Assembly: GCA_013360445.1 (NCBI GenBank)
Contig: JABWBP010000018.1
Coordinates: 62,001-126,000 of the forward strand
DNA: 64,000 nt
Direction of reading: 5' to 3'
From: Calditrichaceae bacterium
GTDB lineage: Bacteria > Calditrichota > Calditrichia > RBG-13-44-9 > J075
A program made the position numbers and the translations under genes. The stretch's first letter is position 1; the number at the start of each line of letters is the position of its first letter. Positions 50,976-61,200 of the stretch are shown one piece after another. The notes under the pieces are model-generated. The model was given only the letters and a program-made list of their open reading frames with translations. It was not told the origin of the DNA and made no database searches.

Positions 50976-51203
50976 ATGAGCGGCTTTGTAATCTGTATTA
51001 ATAACGATAGTAATCCGGCAAGCCTGATATTGGACAAAGTTTACCGCACACTGCCGGATCCAGAGGCGGAAGCGCACAACATGCTGCGTATCATAGATGA
51101 GGACCGCTCAGAGCCTGATGGTTATCTCTATCCAGCCTCCATGTTTGCGCCGGTGGATTTGCCGGAGGAAGCAGTGCTGGCGTTGACGGCGGAGGGTGGA
51201 TGA
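50976..51203 (+). CDS. Small conserved-type protein of unknown function
   Basis: A 75-residue acidic protein, MSGFVICINNDSNPASLILD and onward, with the pattern VYRTLPDPEAEAHNMLRIIDEDRSE followed by GYLYPASMFAPVDLP. Small proteins with this K-x-Y-x-x-LPD and YLYPA-x-F pattern occur scattered in bacterial genomes with no known role. It lies eight bases after hpt and 114 bases before ftsH, so it may share the operon, though its presence in this position is not part of the usual tilS-hpt-ftsH order. Confidence 0.65.
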   Translation: MSGFVICINNDSNPASLILDKVYRTLPDPEAEAHNMLRIIDEDRSEPDGYLYPASMFAPVDLPEEAVLALTAEGG

Positions 51204-51317
51204 ATGCGACGGGAGCCTCGCCTGCACGGAACGATGTTTTGTTTCGAGCATGGTCTGGCAATCCTGTTAGCAGCGGGTATTCGATTCGAATAAACCTAAT
51301 AGATTGGTGACAAAAGC

Positions 51318-53429
51318 ATGAAAGAAAACCCCAACGACATGTTCAAAGGCAAACGTCCGCCGAACGGGCCCAATAAAAATAACCGCGATGATTTCCAGTG
51401 GAAAAAAGGCTCCCGGTCGGTGCTGTTCTGGGTGATCTTTTTTTTGAGCATTGCATTTTTGGCGTTGATGTTCCGCGGCCAGAACCAGGAGGAGAATGAA
51501 GTCGATTATGCAACTTACCTGGGCTTGCTGCAGAACAACCAGATCGAAAAAGCGGAGATCGTGGTCAAAAGCGACCGCGCCTACGAGTTTATCGGCTATT
51601 TGAAAAGCGAAGCGACTACCGACGGAAAAGCGCCCAAAGCGACCCGTTTTAAAACCACCCTGCCCTACCTTACCCCGGAAATGGTCGCCGAATGGCAGCA
51701 AAAAAACATCGAGGTCAAGTTCGTGGAATTGTCCACCGACTGGCTGGACTATTTCGGCACCGTGCTGCCCTGGATTTTGATCATCGGCATCTGGATTTTC
51801 TTCTTCCGGCGCATCCAGGGAGGCGGCGCGGGCAAAAATATCTTCTCTTTCGGAAAAAGCCGCGCCCGTATGTTCATGGAGAGCGAAACCCGGGTCACCT
51901 TCGACGACGTGGCCGGCTGCGAAGAAGCCAAAGAGGAGTTGAAAGAGATCATCGAATTCCTGAAAAATCCCTCCAAATTCAGCAAATTGGGCGGGAAAAT
52001 TCCCAAGGGCGCTTTGCTGTTAGGCCCCCCGGGAACCGGCAAAACCCTGCTGGCGCGGGCGGTAGCCGGGGAGGCGGGAGTGCCCTTTTTCTCCATGAGC
52101 GGGGCGGATTTCGTGGAAATGTTCGTGGGCGTGGGGGCCAGCCGGGTGCGCGACCTCTTCGAGCAGGGGCGCAAAAATGCTCCCTGCATCATTTTCATCG
52201 ATGAAATGGACGCGGTGGGGCGCCAGCGCGGCGCCGGCCTTGGCGGCGGCCACGACGAGCGGGAACAGACCCTCAACGCGCTGTTAGTGGAGATGGACGG
52301 CTTCGATACCCAGGAAGGGGTGATCATCCTCGCCGCCACCAACCGCCCGGACGTGCTGGATTCCGCTCTGCTGCGCCCGGGGCGCTTCGACCGCCAGATC
52401 GTGGTGGATCGCCCGGACGTACGGGGACGGGAAGGCATTCTGCGGGTTCACACCAAAAAAATCCCCCTCTCTGAAGACGTGGATCTCCACGTGATCGCCA
52501 AAGGAACCCCCGGCCTGGCCGGGGCGGAACTGGCCAACCTGGTGAACGAAGCGGCCCTGTTTGCCGCCCGCTATAACCAGGATAAGGTCACCATGGAGAA
52601 TTTCGAGACCGCCAAGGACAAAATCATGATGGGACTGGAGCGCAAGAGCCTGATCATGAGCGAGGAGGAGCGCAAGAGCACCGCCTACCACGAAGCCGGC
52701 CATGCCCTGATCGCCAAGCTGATCCCCGGCGCGGACCCGGTTCATAAAGTGACCATCATTCCGCGCGGGCGGGCGTTAGGTGTCACCCACTTCCTGCCCA
52801 TCGATGAGAACCATACCTATTCCAACGATTATCTGCGCATTCGCCTGTGCACCCTGATGGGCGGGCGGGTGGCGGAAAAGCTGATCTTCAGCCACTTTAC
52901 TACCGGCGCGGGCAACGATATCGAGCGCGCCACGGAACTGGCCCGCAAAATGGTTACCGAGTGGGGGATGAGCGATAAGTTAGGCCCGCTGGCCTACGGC
53001 AAAAAGGACGAGGAAATTTTCCTGGGGCGGGAAATTGCCACTCACCGGGATTACAGCGAAAAAACCGCCCAGGAGATCGACGAGGAAATCCAGCGGGTGG
53101 TGCGCGACGCGGAAGCCAAAACCGAAAAATTGCTCGCCCAGAACATCGACAAGCTTCACGCCCTGGCGGCTGCCCTGTTGGAGCGGGAAATCCTCGACGG
53201 GGAAGAGATCGACCTGATTTTAGACGGGAAACCGCTGCCCCGCCCCGGGGGCCGGCGCTATGCCACCTTCAAGCCTAAAGGCGGCGGCAACGGAAAAACG
53301 GCGGAGCAAACCGCGGAAAAACCGGCTCCGAAGAAACCCCGCGCCTCCACTGCGGCGGGAAAATCGGCCTCGAAAGTTCAAAACAGCAATCCTGAGGCCG
53401 GCCCGGAAGGAAAGCCGGAAGAGAAATAG
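51318..53429 (+). CDS. ftsH: ATP-dependent membrane zinc protease FtsH
   Basis: A 703-residue AAA+ protease with two N-terminal membrane helices enclosing a periplasmic domain (about 40-145). Walker A GPPGTGKT (about 236-243), Walker [16 protein letters not shown], the second region of homology ([20 protein letters not shown]) and the zinc motif HEAGH (about 458-462) are all intact. The C-terminal tail is alanine/lysine/proline rich and disordered. It degrades membrane and regulatory proteins. The ribosome site is weak. A terminator follows. Confidence 0.97.
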   Translation: MKENPNDMFKGKRPPNGPNKNNRDDFQWKKGSRSVLFWVIFFLSIAFLALMFRGQNQEENEVDYATYLGLLQNNQIEKAEIVVKSDRAYEFIGYLKSEATTDGKAPKATRFKTTLPYLTPEMVAEWQQKNIEVKFVELSTDWLDYFGTVLPWILIIGIWIFFFRRIQGGGAGKNIFSFGKSRARMFMESETRVTFDDVAGCEEAKEELKEIIEFLKNPSKFSKLGGKIPKGALLLGPPGTGKTLLARAVAGEAGVPFFSMSGADFVEMFVGVGASRVRDLFEQGRKNAPCIIFIDEMDAVGRQRGAGLGGGHDEREQTLNALLVEMDGFDTQEGVIILAATNRPDVLDSALLRPGRFDRQIVVDRPDVRGREGILRVHTKKIPLSEDVDLHVIAKGTPGLAGAELANLVNEAALFAARYNQDKVTMENFETAKDKIMMGLERKSLIMSEEERKSTAYHEAGHALIAKLIPGADPVHKVTIIPRGRALGVTHFLPIDENHTYSNDYLRIRLCTLMGGRVAEKLIFSHFTTGAGNDIERATELARKMVTEWGMSDKLGPLAYGKKDEEIFLGREIATHRDYSEKTAQEIDEEIQRVVRDAEAKTEKLLAQNIDKLHALAAALLEREILDGEEIDLILDGKPLPRPGGRRYATFKPKGGGNGKTAEQTAEKPAPKKPRASTAAGKSASKVQNSNPEAGPEGKPEEK

Positions 53430-53463
53430 GGGCATCCCGACAAAAACGCTTCCTTTTTGGCAG

Positions 53464-53493
53464 AAAAAGGCTCCCCTTATGGAGCCTTTTTTC
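53464..53493 (+). terminator. Intrinsic terminator after ftsH
   Basis: AAAAAGGCTCC and GGAGCCTTTTTT form a stem around a six-base loop (CCTTAT), ending in a T-run 35 bases after the ftsH stop. Confidence 0.9.
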
Positions 53494-53628
53494 TTTTCCG
53501 GCCAATTCTTGTTAATGCTTGAATGCCGCCTGGAAAAATATTAAACTTCCCCCCGAATTCACGGCAGAGAAGGGCATATCGCAGTAAAGAAATTCCCTTC
53601 ATTTCCCGATAACACAAACGGGCGGGTT

Positions 53629-54162
53629 ATGGACCATAAAAAAATAGCGCGCGGAGTGCGGCTGATCTTAGAAGGCATCGGCGAGGATCCCCGGCGCCCG
53701 GGGCTGCAAGAGACCCCGGCGCGGGTGGCGAAGATGTGCGAGGAAATCTTCGAAGGAACCGGCAAAGACCCCGCCCTCCCGGCCGGTTTTGCGGAAGAAT
53801 TCGGCGGGGACGGCCTGATCGCGCTCAAAGACATCGAATTTTACTCCGTGTGCGAGCACCATTTGCTCCCCTTTTTCGGGAAGGTGAGCATCTGGTATCT
53901 GCCCCGCAATAACCGCATGGCCGGGTTTTCGGATTTTTCCCGCATCGTGGACACCTGCGCGCGGCGGCTGCAATTGCAAGAACGGCTCACCGCCCAGGTT
54001 GCGGACGCGATCATGCAGGCGCTGCAGCCGGCCGGGGTGCGGGTGGTGGTGGAAGCCACCCAGCTCTGCGCCTCCATGCGCGGGCGCCACAAAAAAGGCC
54101 TGCGCACCGTCACCGAAGCGCTGCGCGGGGAGTTGCCCATAGAACGGATTCGCGACCTATGA
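53629..54162 (+). CDS. folE: GTP cyclohydrolase I
   Basis: A 177-residue enzyme converting GTP to dihydroneopterin triphosphate, the first step of folate synthesis. Zinc ligands C-x-HH (VCEHHLLPFFGKV, about 75-78) and the later cysteine (ATQLCASMRGRHKKG) are present. It overlaps the TPR gene by four bases, and folP lies further along the same strand, so two folate genes are close. The ribosome site is poor. Confidence 0.95.
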   Translation: MDHKKIARGVRLILEGIGEDPRRPGLQETPARVAKMCEEIFEGTGKDPALPAGFAEEFGGDGLIALKDIEFYSVCEHHLLPFFGKVSIWYLPRNNRMAGFSDFSRIVDTCARRLQLQERLTAQVADAIMQALQPAGVRVVVEATQLCASMRGRHKKGLRTVTEALRGELPIERIRDL

Positions 54163-55781
54163 AAGAAGCCTATCATTTTCTCTCCGGGAACGTGCCCGGG
54201 GGGATCGGTTTATACGCGCTGGTGGTGGCTGCGGTGTTTCTCACCCTGTTCGCCATCTCTCGCCGGAATACCCTTTTCACCCCCCGGCATTTCAAAATCT
54301 GGTTTGCCGCCGCCTGGGGCATTATCACCGCGGGATACCTGTTTTTGTGGGCTACGGATCCCCCGCCGCACCTGCTCTCCCGCTATTCCACCCTGTTTTA
54401 CGCCAGCGATGAAGCGGATCGCTGGCTGGCCTGCTATTTCCGGGATGAAGTTTCCGCGAACCTCGAACCCTTCCGCAGCGCCAACGACTATTTATATCTC
54501 CAGCGTTGGAATTACCTCGCCGGGGCGGATTGCGCCCAACCGCCCCTGGATCGCTGCGAGGATATTTTCCGCAAACTGCCGCTGGAAAAAGCTGCGGTGG
54601 GGGAAATCCGGCGGCAGAACGGGCAATATCTTCTCTCCCTCTCGCGGCGCGATTTTCGCAGCGGGCAGGCCATGCCGCTCGGCGAGGTCGCATTTTCCCC
54701 CGATGCGCCCGGGGAAGCCCTCCCTCGGGCGCTCTCCCTGCTGCGCGGCGATTTCCCCCTGGCCGGAAGGGGCGACCGCGCCGGCCTGCCGGATAAAAAT
54801 TTAGTGCTGGCAAAAGACGCTTTCTACCGCGGCGATTACGAAACCGGGCTGGAACGCTGCCGCCGGGCGCTGCAAGACCACCCGGAAAATGAAGAGATCC
54901 GGCAATGGTACTATTACCTGCGGGTTCGCCAGGCCCGGCAACTGAAGCTGAACACGCCGCCGGAAGCTTCTTCCGGAGCGGAACCGCCCCCCTGGAAGGC
55001 GATGGCCTTGGAAGCGCGGGCATACCTGGTGCAGCGATTCAAAGAAAACTATGAAGCGGGCATCGACGACCCCATGCTCAGCAATATGGTCGCGGAGAGC
55101 TTCATCATCGATGAATTGTACGGGGACGCGGAAGAATTTTTGAAGATCGCTTTTTTCGAGAATCCCTTCGACATCGAAGTGCTGGAAAATTGGACCCTGC
55201 TGCACAATTCCCGTTACAAAGAGATGCCCTTCAAATCCGAAGAGGCGTTGTTGGAACGTATTTTAGATATTTGCCCCCTCAACACCTCCGCGTTGACCCG
55301 CTACGTGGAAAGATTGCTCGCCCACGTGCCGGTGAAGGGGGTTCCGGCGGCGAAAATCCGCGAGCGAATCGACCGCGCCCTGGCCTTCAACCCCGCCTCC
55401 GCGGAAGCGTTGATCCTGTCGGGGAGTTATTACACCACCACTTTTCAATTTCAAGAGGCGCTGGAGGCGTTTTTCAAAGCCGATTCCCTGCAACCGGGGC
55501 GCGCGATCATCCAATATAACCTCGGGGTAACCTACTTTAAGCTGAAAGATCTCGATAACGCGGAACGCTATTTCGGCAGGGCCATCGAGATATCCGATTA
55601 CCCGGACGCCCACCTCTACTTAGGGGTGATCTACCAGGAGCGCGGCGAGTACGAAAAAGCCCTGGAGCGCTTCCGCTACCGGGTCGCCCGCAAACAGGGG
55701 GATGACGACTATTACGCCGTGCAGGCCATGAAGGGAATCCGGGAGTGCCTGGAGGCGCTGAAGATTCCCCTTCCGCAGTGA
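54159..55781 (+). CDS. Membrane-anchored TPR protein
   Basis: A 540-residue protein with two N-terminal membrane helices (about 14-33 and 47-66), a middle region without recognised domains, and tetratricopeptide repeats (LAKDAFYRGDYETGLERCRRALQDHPEN, then ALILSGSYYTTTFQFQEALEAFFKADSLQP, IQYNLGVTYFKLKDLDNAERYFGRAIEI and AHLYLGVIYQERGEYEKALERF). It is translationally coupled to folE (ATGA), though it has no visible folate role. Likely a scaffold facing either side of the membrane; its partners are unknown. Confidence 0.82.
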   Translation: MKEAYHFLSGNVPGGIGLYALVVAAVFLTLFAISRRNTLFTPRHFKIWFAAAWGIITAGYLFLWATDPPPHLLSRYSTLFYASDEADRWLACYFRDEVSANLEPFRSANDYLYLQRWNYLAGADCAQPPLDRCEDIFRKLPLEKAAVGEIRRQNGQYLLSLSRRDFRSGQAMPLGEVAFSPDAPGEALPRALSLLRGDFPLAGRGDRAGLPDKNLVLAKDAFYRGDYETGLERCRRALQDHPENEEIRQWYYYLRVRQARQLKLNTPPEASSGAEPPPWKAMALEARAYLVQRFKENYEAGIDDPMLSNMVAESFIIDELYGDAEEFLKIAFFENPFDIEVLENWTLLHNSRYKEMPFKSEEALLERILDICPLNTSALTRYVERLLAHVPVKGVPAAKIRERIDRALAFNPASAEALILSGSYYTTTFQFQEALEAFFKADSLQPGRAIIQYNLGVTYFKLKDLDNAERYFGRAIEISDYPDAHLYLGVIYQERGEYEKALERFRYRVARKQGDDDYYAVQAMKGIRECLEALKIPLPQ

Positions 55782-55803
55782 AGCCGGGGCGGCGGCGAGA
55801 ACC

Positions 55804-55870
55804 GGAGTGCAAAACTTCAGTTTTGCAGTCTTTTTAACCTTAGCGGTGCAAAACTGAAGTTTTGCACTCC
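55804..55870. repeat. Perfect 24-bp word hairpin before folP
   Basis: The first 24 bases (starting GGAGTGCAAAACTTC) and the last 24 (ending GAAGTTTTGCACTCC) are perfect inverted copies; each is also partly self-complementary (AACTTCAGTT and AACTGAAGTT). It is the best conserved hairpin in the window. A T5 run lies in the loop. Confidence 0.88.
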
Positions 55871-55909
55871 AAAAGGCGGGATGCCCTCCCAAAACCGGGA
55901 AATTTTATC

Positions 55910-57094
55910 ATGCTCCGTTATCTTAGCGGGTTGAACCGGCAAGACGCGGTTCAGGAATTGCGATACTTAGGAATGGCGAATCCCGACGAGGGAACCATCG
56001 GGCTGCTGCGGGAAAATTTCGCCGTAAAGGCGAGCGGCTATTCCCCGGAAGCGGCGGCGGAGGCGCGCCGGCAACTGCGCGAGGCGCTGGAATCGGTAAC
56101 CCTGTTTCCGGGGGCGGGACCTTATGCCGGGGATTTCATATTTTGCCTGCCCGGAACGGAGGTCTCCGAACTCTCCCGGCGGATTCGGCGCTTGCCGACC
56201 GCAGCGAAGGCCGATTTTCCCTCGGAGCTGCGCGCGCTGTTAGAAAACCTCTCTCGCCGGGAGTGGAACTACCGCAGCGGCGGTCGCGTTCTCTCCCTCA
56301 ACCGCCCGCTGGTAATGGGAATTCTGAACGTTACCCCGGATTCCTTCAGCGACGGCGGAAAATTTTTGGCTCCCGAAACCGCCTGCCGCCACGCCGAGGC
56401 GATGTTGGAAGCGGGGGCGGACATCATCGACGTGGGGGGAGAATCCACCCGCCCCGGCTCCGACCCGGTCTCCCTAAAAGAGGAGTGGGCGCGGGTGGAG
56501 CCGGCCATTCGCTGCCTGGCGAAACATGAGCGGGCAATTATTTCCATCGATACGTACAAGAGCGAGATCGCCCGCCGGGCTTTGCAGGAAGGAGCGCATA
56601 TTATCAACGACATCAGCGCCATGATGTTTGATGCCCAAATGGCGGAAACGGCGGCGGAGTTTCAGGCTCCCGTGGCGTTAATGCACATCCAGGGAATGCC
56701 CAAAACCATGCAGGCCAACCCGGTTTATGGCAATTTAATGGAGGAAATTGCCGCCTGGCTGGGGCAGCGCTGCCGCTTTGCCGCGCAGCAGGGGGTAACG
56801 CAGTTGATCATCGACCCCGGCATCGGTTTCGGAAAGCGGCTGAATGACAATTACGAATTGCTGCGCCGCCTGGGAGAGCTGCGCTCCCTGGGATACCCGA
56901 TCCTGTTAGGCGCTTCCCGCAAATCCTTCATCGGCAACCTGCTGAACGCGCCCCCGGAGGCGCGGGCAGCAGGCTCCCTTGCCGCCGCGTTGTACGGGGT
57001 CGCGCAGGGGGCAAGCATCCTGCGGGTTCACGACGTGGCGGAAACGCAGCAGGCCCTGGCGGTGCAGGAGGCGATCCGGGAGCGGAAAGCGTGA
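55910..57094 (+). CDS. folP: Dihydropteroate synthase with N-terminal extension
   Basis: About 394 residues. The DHPS core begins near residue 131 (LNRPLVMGILNVTPDSFSDGG) and carries ADIIDVGGESTRPG, IINDISAMMFD, PVALMHIQGMPKTMQ, LIIDPGIGFGKR and ILLGASRKSFIG, all intact. It joins pterin pyrophosphate with p-aminobenzoate. The first 130 residues have no recognised domain and are absent from the roughly 280-residue E. coli enzyme. ATG 55910 is chosen because the longer frame starts inside the hairpin. The stop codon lies inside the next word repeat. cdaA follows, a common pairing in FCB genomes. Confidence 0.92.
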   Translation: MLRYLSGLNRQDAVQELRYLGMANPDEGTIGLLRENFAVKASGYSPEAAAEARRQLREALESVTLFPGAGPYAGDFIFCLPGTEVSELSRRIRRLPTAAKADFPSELRALLENLSRREWNYRSGGRVLSLNRPLVMGILNVTPDSFSDGGKFLAPETACRHAEAMLEAGADIIDVGGESTRPGSDPVSLKEEWARVEPAIRCLAKHERAIISIDTYKSEIARRALQEGAHIINDISAMMFDAQMAETAAEFQAPVALMHIQGMPKTMQANPVYGNLMEEIAAWLGQRCRFAAQQGVTQLIIDPGIGFGKRLNDNYELLRRLGELRSLGYPILLGASRKSFIGNLLNAPPEARAAGSLAAALYGVAQGASILRVHDVAETQQALAVQEAIRERKA

Positions 57095-57272
57095 AACGTA
57101 ATGCGTAACAAAAACGGAATACAGGGCGAATGCGTATTGCGCAATATAAACGGAATACCTTTCGACCCTTCGGAGACTCAGGGCAAAGCAAGCTCAGGGT
57201 AAACTCTTTTACGCATTACCCCGGCTAGCCGGGGCATTACGAATTACGCATTACGAGTTACGTTTTACGCCC
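57089..57272. repeat. Word hairpin, ACGTAATGCGTAA family
   Basis: The left arm AAACGTAATGCGTAACA and the right arm (GCATTACGAGTTACGTTTTA) are loosely inverted copies, with further CGTATTGCG/CGCAATA words inside and a CTTCGGAGACTCAGGGC hairpin in the centre. It is the same family as 5470-5575 and overlaps the folP stop codon. It lies upstream of cdaA. Confidence 0.7.
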
Positions 57273-57343
57273 CACGCATTCGGAGAAAGTATCTAATGCT
57301 ATGAAGTGCATGACCGATAATTCCGTCAACCGGCAGGGGAGAT

Positions 57344-58150
57344 ATGAGCATTAAGATCGGGTTTTTGACCCTAACGATTCTGGATCTGTTAGATATTGCC
57401 TTAGTCTGGTTCGTATTTTACAAAGGTTACAAGTTTTTCCGCGGCAGCATGGCCGCGCGTATGATGTTAGGGTTGTTGATCATTTTACTGTTCTCCATCA
57501 TTGCGGATTTCGTCAACCTGGCCGGGGTTTCGGAGCTGTTGTCGATCCTCCGGCCGGTGTGGGTGATCGCCATCGTGATCATTTTTCAGCCGGAATTCCG
57601 CCGCTTACTGCTCTACCTGGGCCAGAACCCGGTGATCCAGAAGCTGGTGCGGGTTCCCACCCCCCAGTTTATCGAAGAGGTGGTCAGCGCGGTATCGGAG
57701 CTGGCGAAAAAGAATTTCGGGGCGCTGATCGTGCTGCTCCGTGACACCGGGATTCGCAGCGTGGTGGAAACCGGGGTGAAGCTTCAGGCGAATGTGAACA
57801 AGTTATTGCTGCTCTCGATTTTCAATCCCCGTTCCCCGCTGCACGACGGGGCGGTGGTCATCCAGGGCGACGTGGTGCTGGCCGCCACCTGCCAACTGCC
57901 GCTTACCCAGAATCCCGCGCTGGATCCCACCTTAGGGATGCGCCATCGCGCCGCCCTGGGGCTGTCGGAGCAAACCGACGCCCTGGTGCTGATCGTCAGC
58001 GAAGAAACCGGCACTATCTCCCTGGCGGAAAACGGCAGCCTGATCCGGGGATTGAGCGAGGAGGGGCTGGCAAAGCGGCTCGGCGAGGCATTCTCCCCCC
58101 GGGCGCCCAAGCGGCGCACCCTGGCCGATTTTCTCAATTTGGGAGAGTGA
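57344..58150 (+). CDS. cdaA: Diadenylate cyclase CdaA
   Basis: A 268-residue membrane enzyme that makes c-di-AMP from two ATP. Three N-terminal membrane helices (about 12-90) precede the DAC domain, whose active-site motifs DGA (LHDGAVVIQGD, about 168-170) and RHR (GMRHRAALGLSE, about 200-202) are intact. The partner CdaR is not seen next to it; folP is, as in many FCB genomes. c-di-AMP usually controls potassium and osmotic balance, which would fit the mrp antiporter elsewhere in the window, though no link is proven. Confidence 0.95.
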   Translation: MSIKIGFLTLTILDLLDIALVWFVFYKGYKFFRGSMAARMMLGLLIILLFSIIADFVNLAGVSELLSILRPVWVIAIVIIFQPEFRRLLLYLGQNPVIQKLVRVPTPQFIEEVVSAVSELAKKNFGALIVLLRDTGIRSVVETGVKLQANVNKLLLLSIFNPRSPLHDGAVVIQGDVVLAATCQLPLTQNPALDPTLGMRHRAALGLSEQTDALVLIVSEETGTISLAENGSLIRGLSEEGLAKRLGEAFSPRAPKRRTLADFLNLGE

Positions 58151-58240
58151 AAAGTGAAGAGTGAGAAGTGAAAAATGAAAAGTGTGCAGAGTGAAACGCT
58201 ATGCGCTATGCACCATGCGCTATGCGCCCCGTTTTCTGCA
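58150..58240. repeat. AAGTGAGA and GCTATGC word arrays
   Basis: The words AAAGTGA, AGAGTGA, GAAGTGA, AAAATGA and AAAGTGT follow the cdaA stop, then GCTATGC, GCTATGCAC, CATGC, GCTATGC with a 7-8-nt period. No inverted arms. The gap between cdaA and porU is otherwise empty. Confidence 0.65.
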
Positions 58241-58264
58241 AACCTTCTGTGAAGAAAGGATGAA

Positions 58265-61200
58265 TTGAGAGTGGATTTGAAATTTCCGCTAACAGCGATA
58301 GTGATAACGCTGCTGCTGGCCGCCCCGGCGCTTTCCCAGGTTTCTGCGAGCGCCAGGCCGTATTATACCGTGGAATCCCAAACCTCCCGGGCGATGGTAG
58401 TCTCCTTTGATTTCGGCCAATTGAGCATCCGGGAAGCGGGGGACGCCTCTCCCTCTGCCAAAATTTTTGAAATTCCGGGATTATCCAGCAACTATGAAAA
58501 CGGGCGGCCTTTGCTGCCGGTGCTGGCCCTGCCCCTTACCCTTCCGGAAGGGCGGGTAAGCGCCGCGATCCGGGTGGAGAAAACCGAAACCTACCCCGGG
58601 TATTATCCTCTCCTCTTCAACGACCGTCCTAACAATCCCGAGGTCGAGCAGGCCCGCGCAGGCGAATTCCGCCGGGCGGCTGCGGCAGAAGCGCGGGCGT
58701 TCCGCTCTTTATACCCGGAGCAGATTTTCGAGCTGGAGAACCTGGGTCTGTTCCGGGATTATCAATTAAGCGCCCTGCGGGTGTACCCGGTGCAGGCGAC
58801 CGGCAGCGGGGTTACGTTTTACCGAAAATTCACCGTTACCCTTTCCTTTTCCGATTCGGCCCCGCCCGCGGAAGCGGTTCCTTTTTCCGAAGCGGAATTG
58901 CTGAAGAAATTCGTGGCCAACAAGGAGCAAATCAGCCTGATTTCTCCCCAGACCGCGCAGAGTTCTGCAAATTACGGCGCGGCCTCCTCCCCCGTATTCT
59001 CGCCGGGCAGCACCGATACCCGGGTGAAAATCATCGTCGATCAGAAGGGGATTTACCAGGTTACCGGCCGGGATTTGCAGGACGCCCGGGTCGATATTTC
59101 CGCCATCGATCCCGCCGCTTTTCGCCTCAGCAACAAGGGCAGGGATGTGGCCTTTTTCCTTACCGGCGGCCAGGATAATTCCTTCGACCCGGATGATTAC
59201 TTAGAATTCTGGGGAGAGCGCAACGAGAAGACCTTCCTGGCGCAGTATCCGGACCAGTACGCCGATCCCTTCTCCGATGAAAACGTGTACTGGTTAGATT
59301 GGGGCGGCAGCGGGGGGCTGCGCATGGTGGAAGAAAACGGCAGTTTGATCACTACCACCCAGGTCAACCCCTCCCTTTTCTATTCCGCCACCGTGCACGT
59401 GGAGGAGGATCGGCAATTCATGCGCTTAGGCGAAGGCAGCCCGGAGCAGCTTTCCTACCAACGGGATCTCTGGTTTTTCGACGCCGGGGTAAAAGCGGTC
59501 GGCAAAAAAGAGTACCCCTTTCAACTGCTCTACCCTTATGAACCCTCCTTCCGCCCGGTATATGTCACGGTCATGTTCTCCGGCCTCTCCTTCGGCTATC
59601 ACGATGTGATGGTGTGGCTGAACAACGGTTTTGTAGGCGCTTCGCCGCCCAATTCCTGGTACAGCCAGGACACCGCCCGGATCAGCAACCGCAGCAATTC
59701 CAGCCTGCGCCCCGGCGATTTGCAGCACGGGGAGAACGTGCTGGAAGTGCAGCTTCCCTCCCTCTCCAGCAGCTCCACGGACATCGTGCTATTGAACTGG
59801 TTCGAGGTTACTTACGACCGTTACTACCGGGCGCATCACAACGAGATCGAATTTACCCGCCCGGCCCTGGTGCTCTACCCCGGCACCGATCTTTTCCAGT
59901 TCGATATTGACAATTTCCGCCGCCCGGACGTGGAGATTTATAAAAAGGGAATCAGCAAGATCGTCAACTTCCGCATCGACGTGGAGACCATCAACGATAC
60001 CAATTTATACAAGATTTCCTTCCAGGATAACGTTCCCTCCGGCGACATCGAATATGTCGCCCTGACCCCGGATCGCAAAAAAAAGCCCCTGCGCATCGAA
60101 AAGGATCTCCCATTCGATCCCGAAGCGCCCTTCCGCACCTTGAAAGATGCCAGTAATGCCGCGGAATACGTCATCATCACCCATAGCCGCTTTTATGAAA
60201 ACGGCCTGGAATTGCGCGATTACCGCCGCGGGCAGGGGGTGGCCACGGAATTGATCGACGTGCAGGACGTTTACGACGAATTCAACTACGGCATCAAATC
60301 CCCCCTGGCGATCCAGGAATTTCTGCGCTACGCATTTTTCAACTGGCAGCGCACCCCGCGCCTGAAGTACGTGCTGCTGTTAGGGGACGCCAATTCCAAT
60401 TACAAAAGCAAATCTGCGACGGCGATGGACTTTGTGCCCACCTTTTTCTACCAGACCCAGGAGTTCGGGGCCGCGGCCACGGATTATCCTTATGCCCTGA
60501 TCTCCGGCAACGATGAAATTCCGGACCTCTTCGTGGGGCGCATCCCGGTGAACACCAATAACGAAGTAAACATCAGCGTCGCCAAAATCAAAGAGTTCGA
60601 GCAAACCGCCCCGGTGAACGCCTGGCGCAACCGCGCCCTGTTCATCGCCGGCAAGGATGACGGCACTTACGAGCTGCAAAATCCCGCCAACCCGGCCTTC
60701 CGCACTCAGAATACCCGGATTATCGAAGCCATTTTGCCCCGGTATATTTCCGGCAACCGGCTCAATTCCGTGAAAGATCCCAATCTTCCTTTCGATCCTA
60801 ATTTCGGCTCCTCCAGCGACCTGCGGGATTATTTCGACGAGGGGATGTTCTGGGTCAATTTTATGGGGCACGGGGGCGGCGGCATCTGGGCGGATGAAGG
60901 ATTAATGCAATTGCCGGACGTGGACCGCCTGAACAACAAGGGAATGTATCCCTTTGTTACCAGCATGACCTGCTTTACCGGGGGATTCGAGAACCCCGCC
61001 CGCCCGGGGCTGGCCGAGAAGCTGCTCCTGGCCCCCGATAAAGGCGCAATCGGGGTGTTAGGTTCTTCCGGTTTGGGATATTTGCACAATGATTTTTCCA
61101 TGCTCTGGTACATCGGGCAGTTTTTATTCGACCGTTCGATGTCCGTCGGCGAAATGACCACCATCGGGCGCATTCTCTATTGGAACAGCCAGGGGCGATA

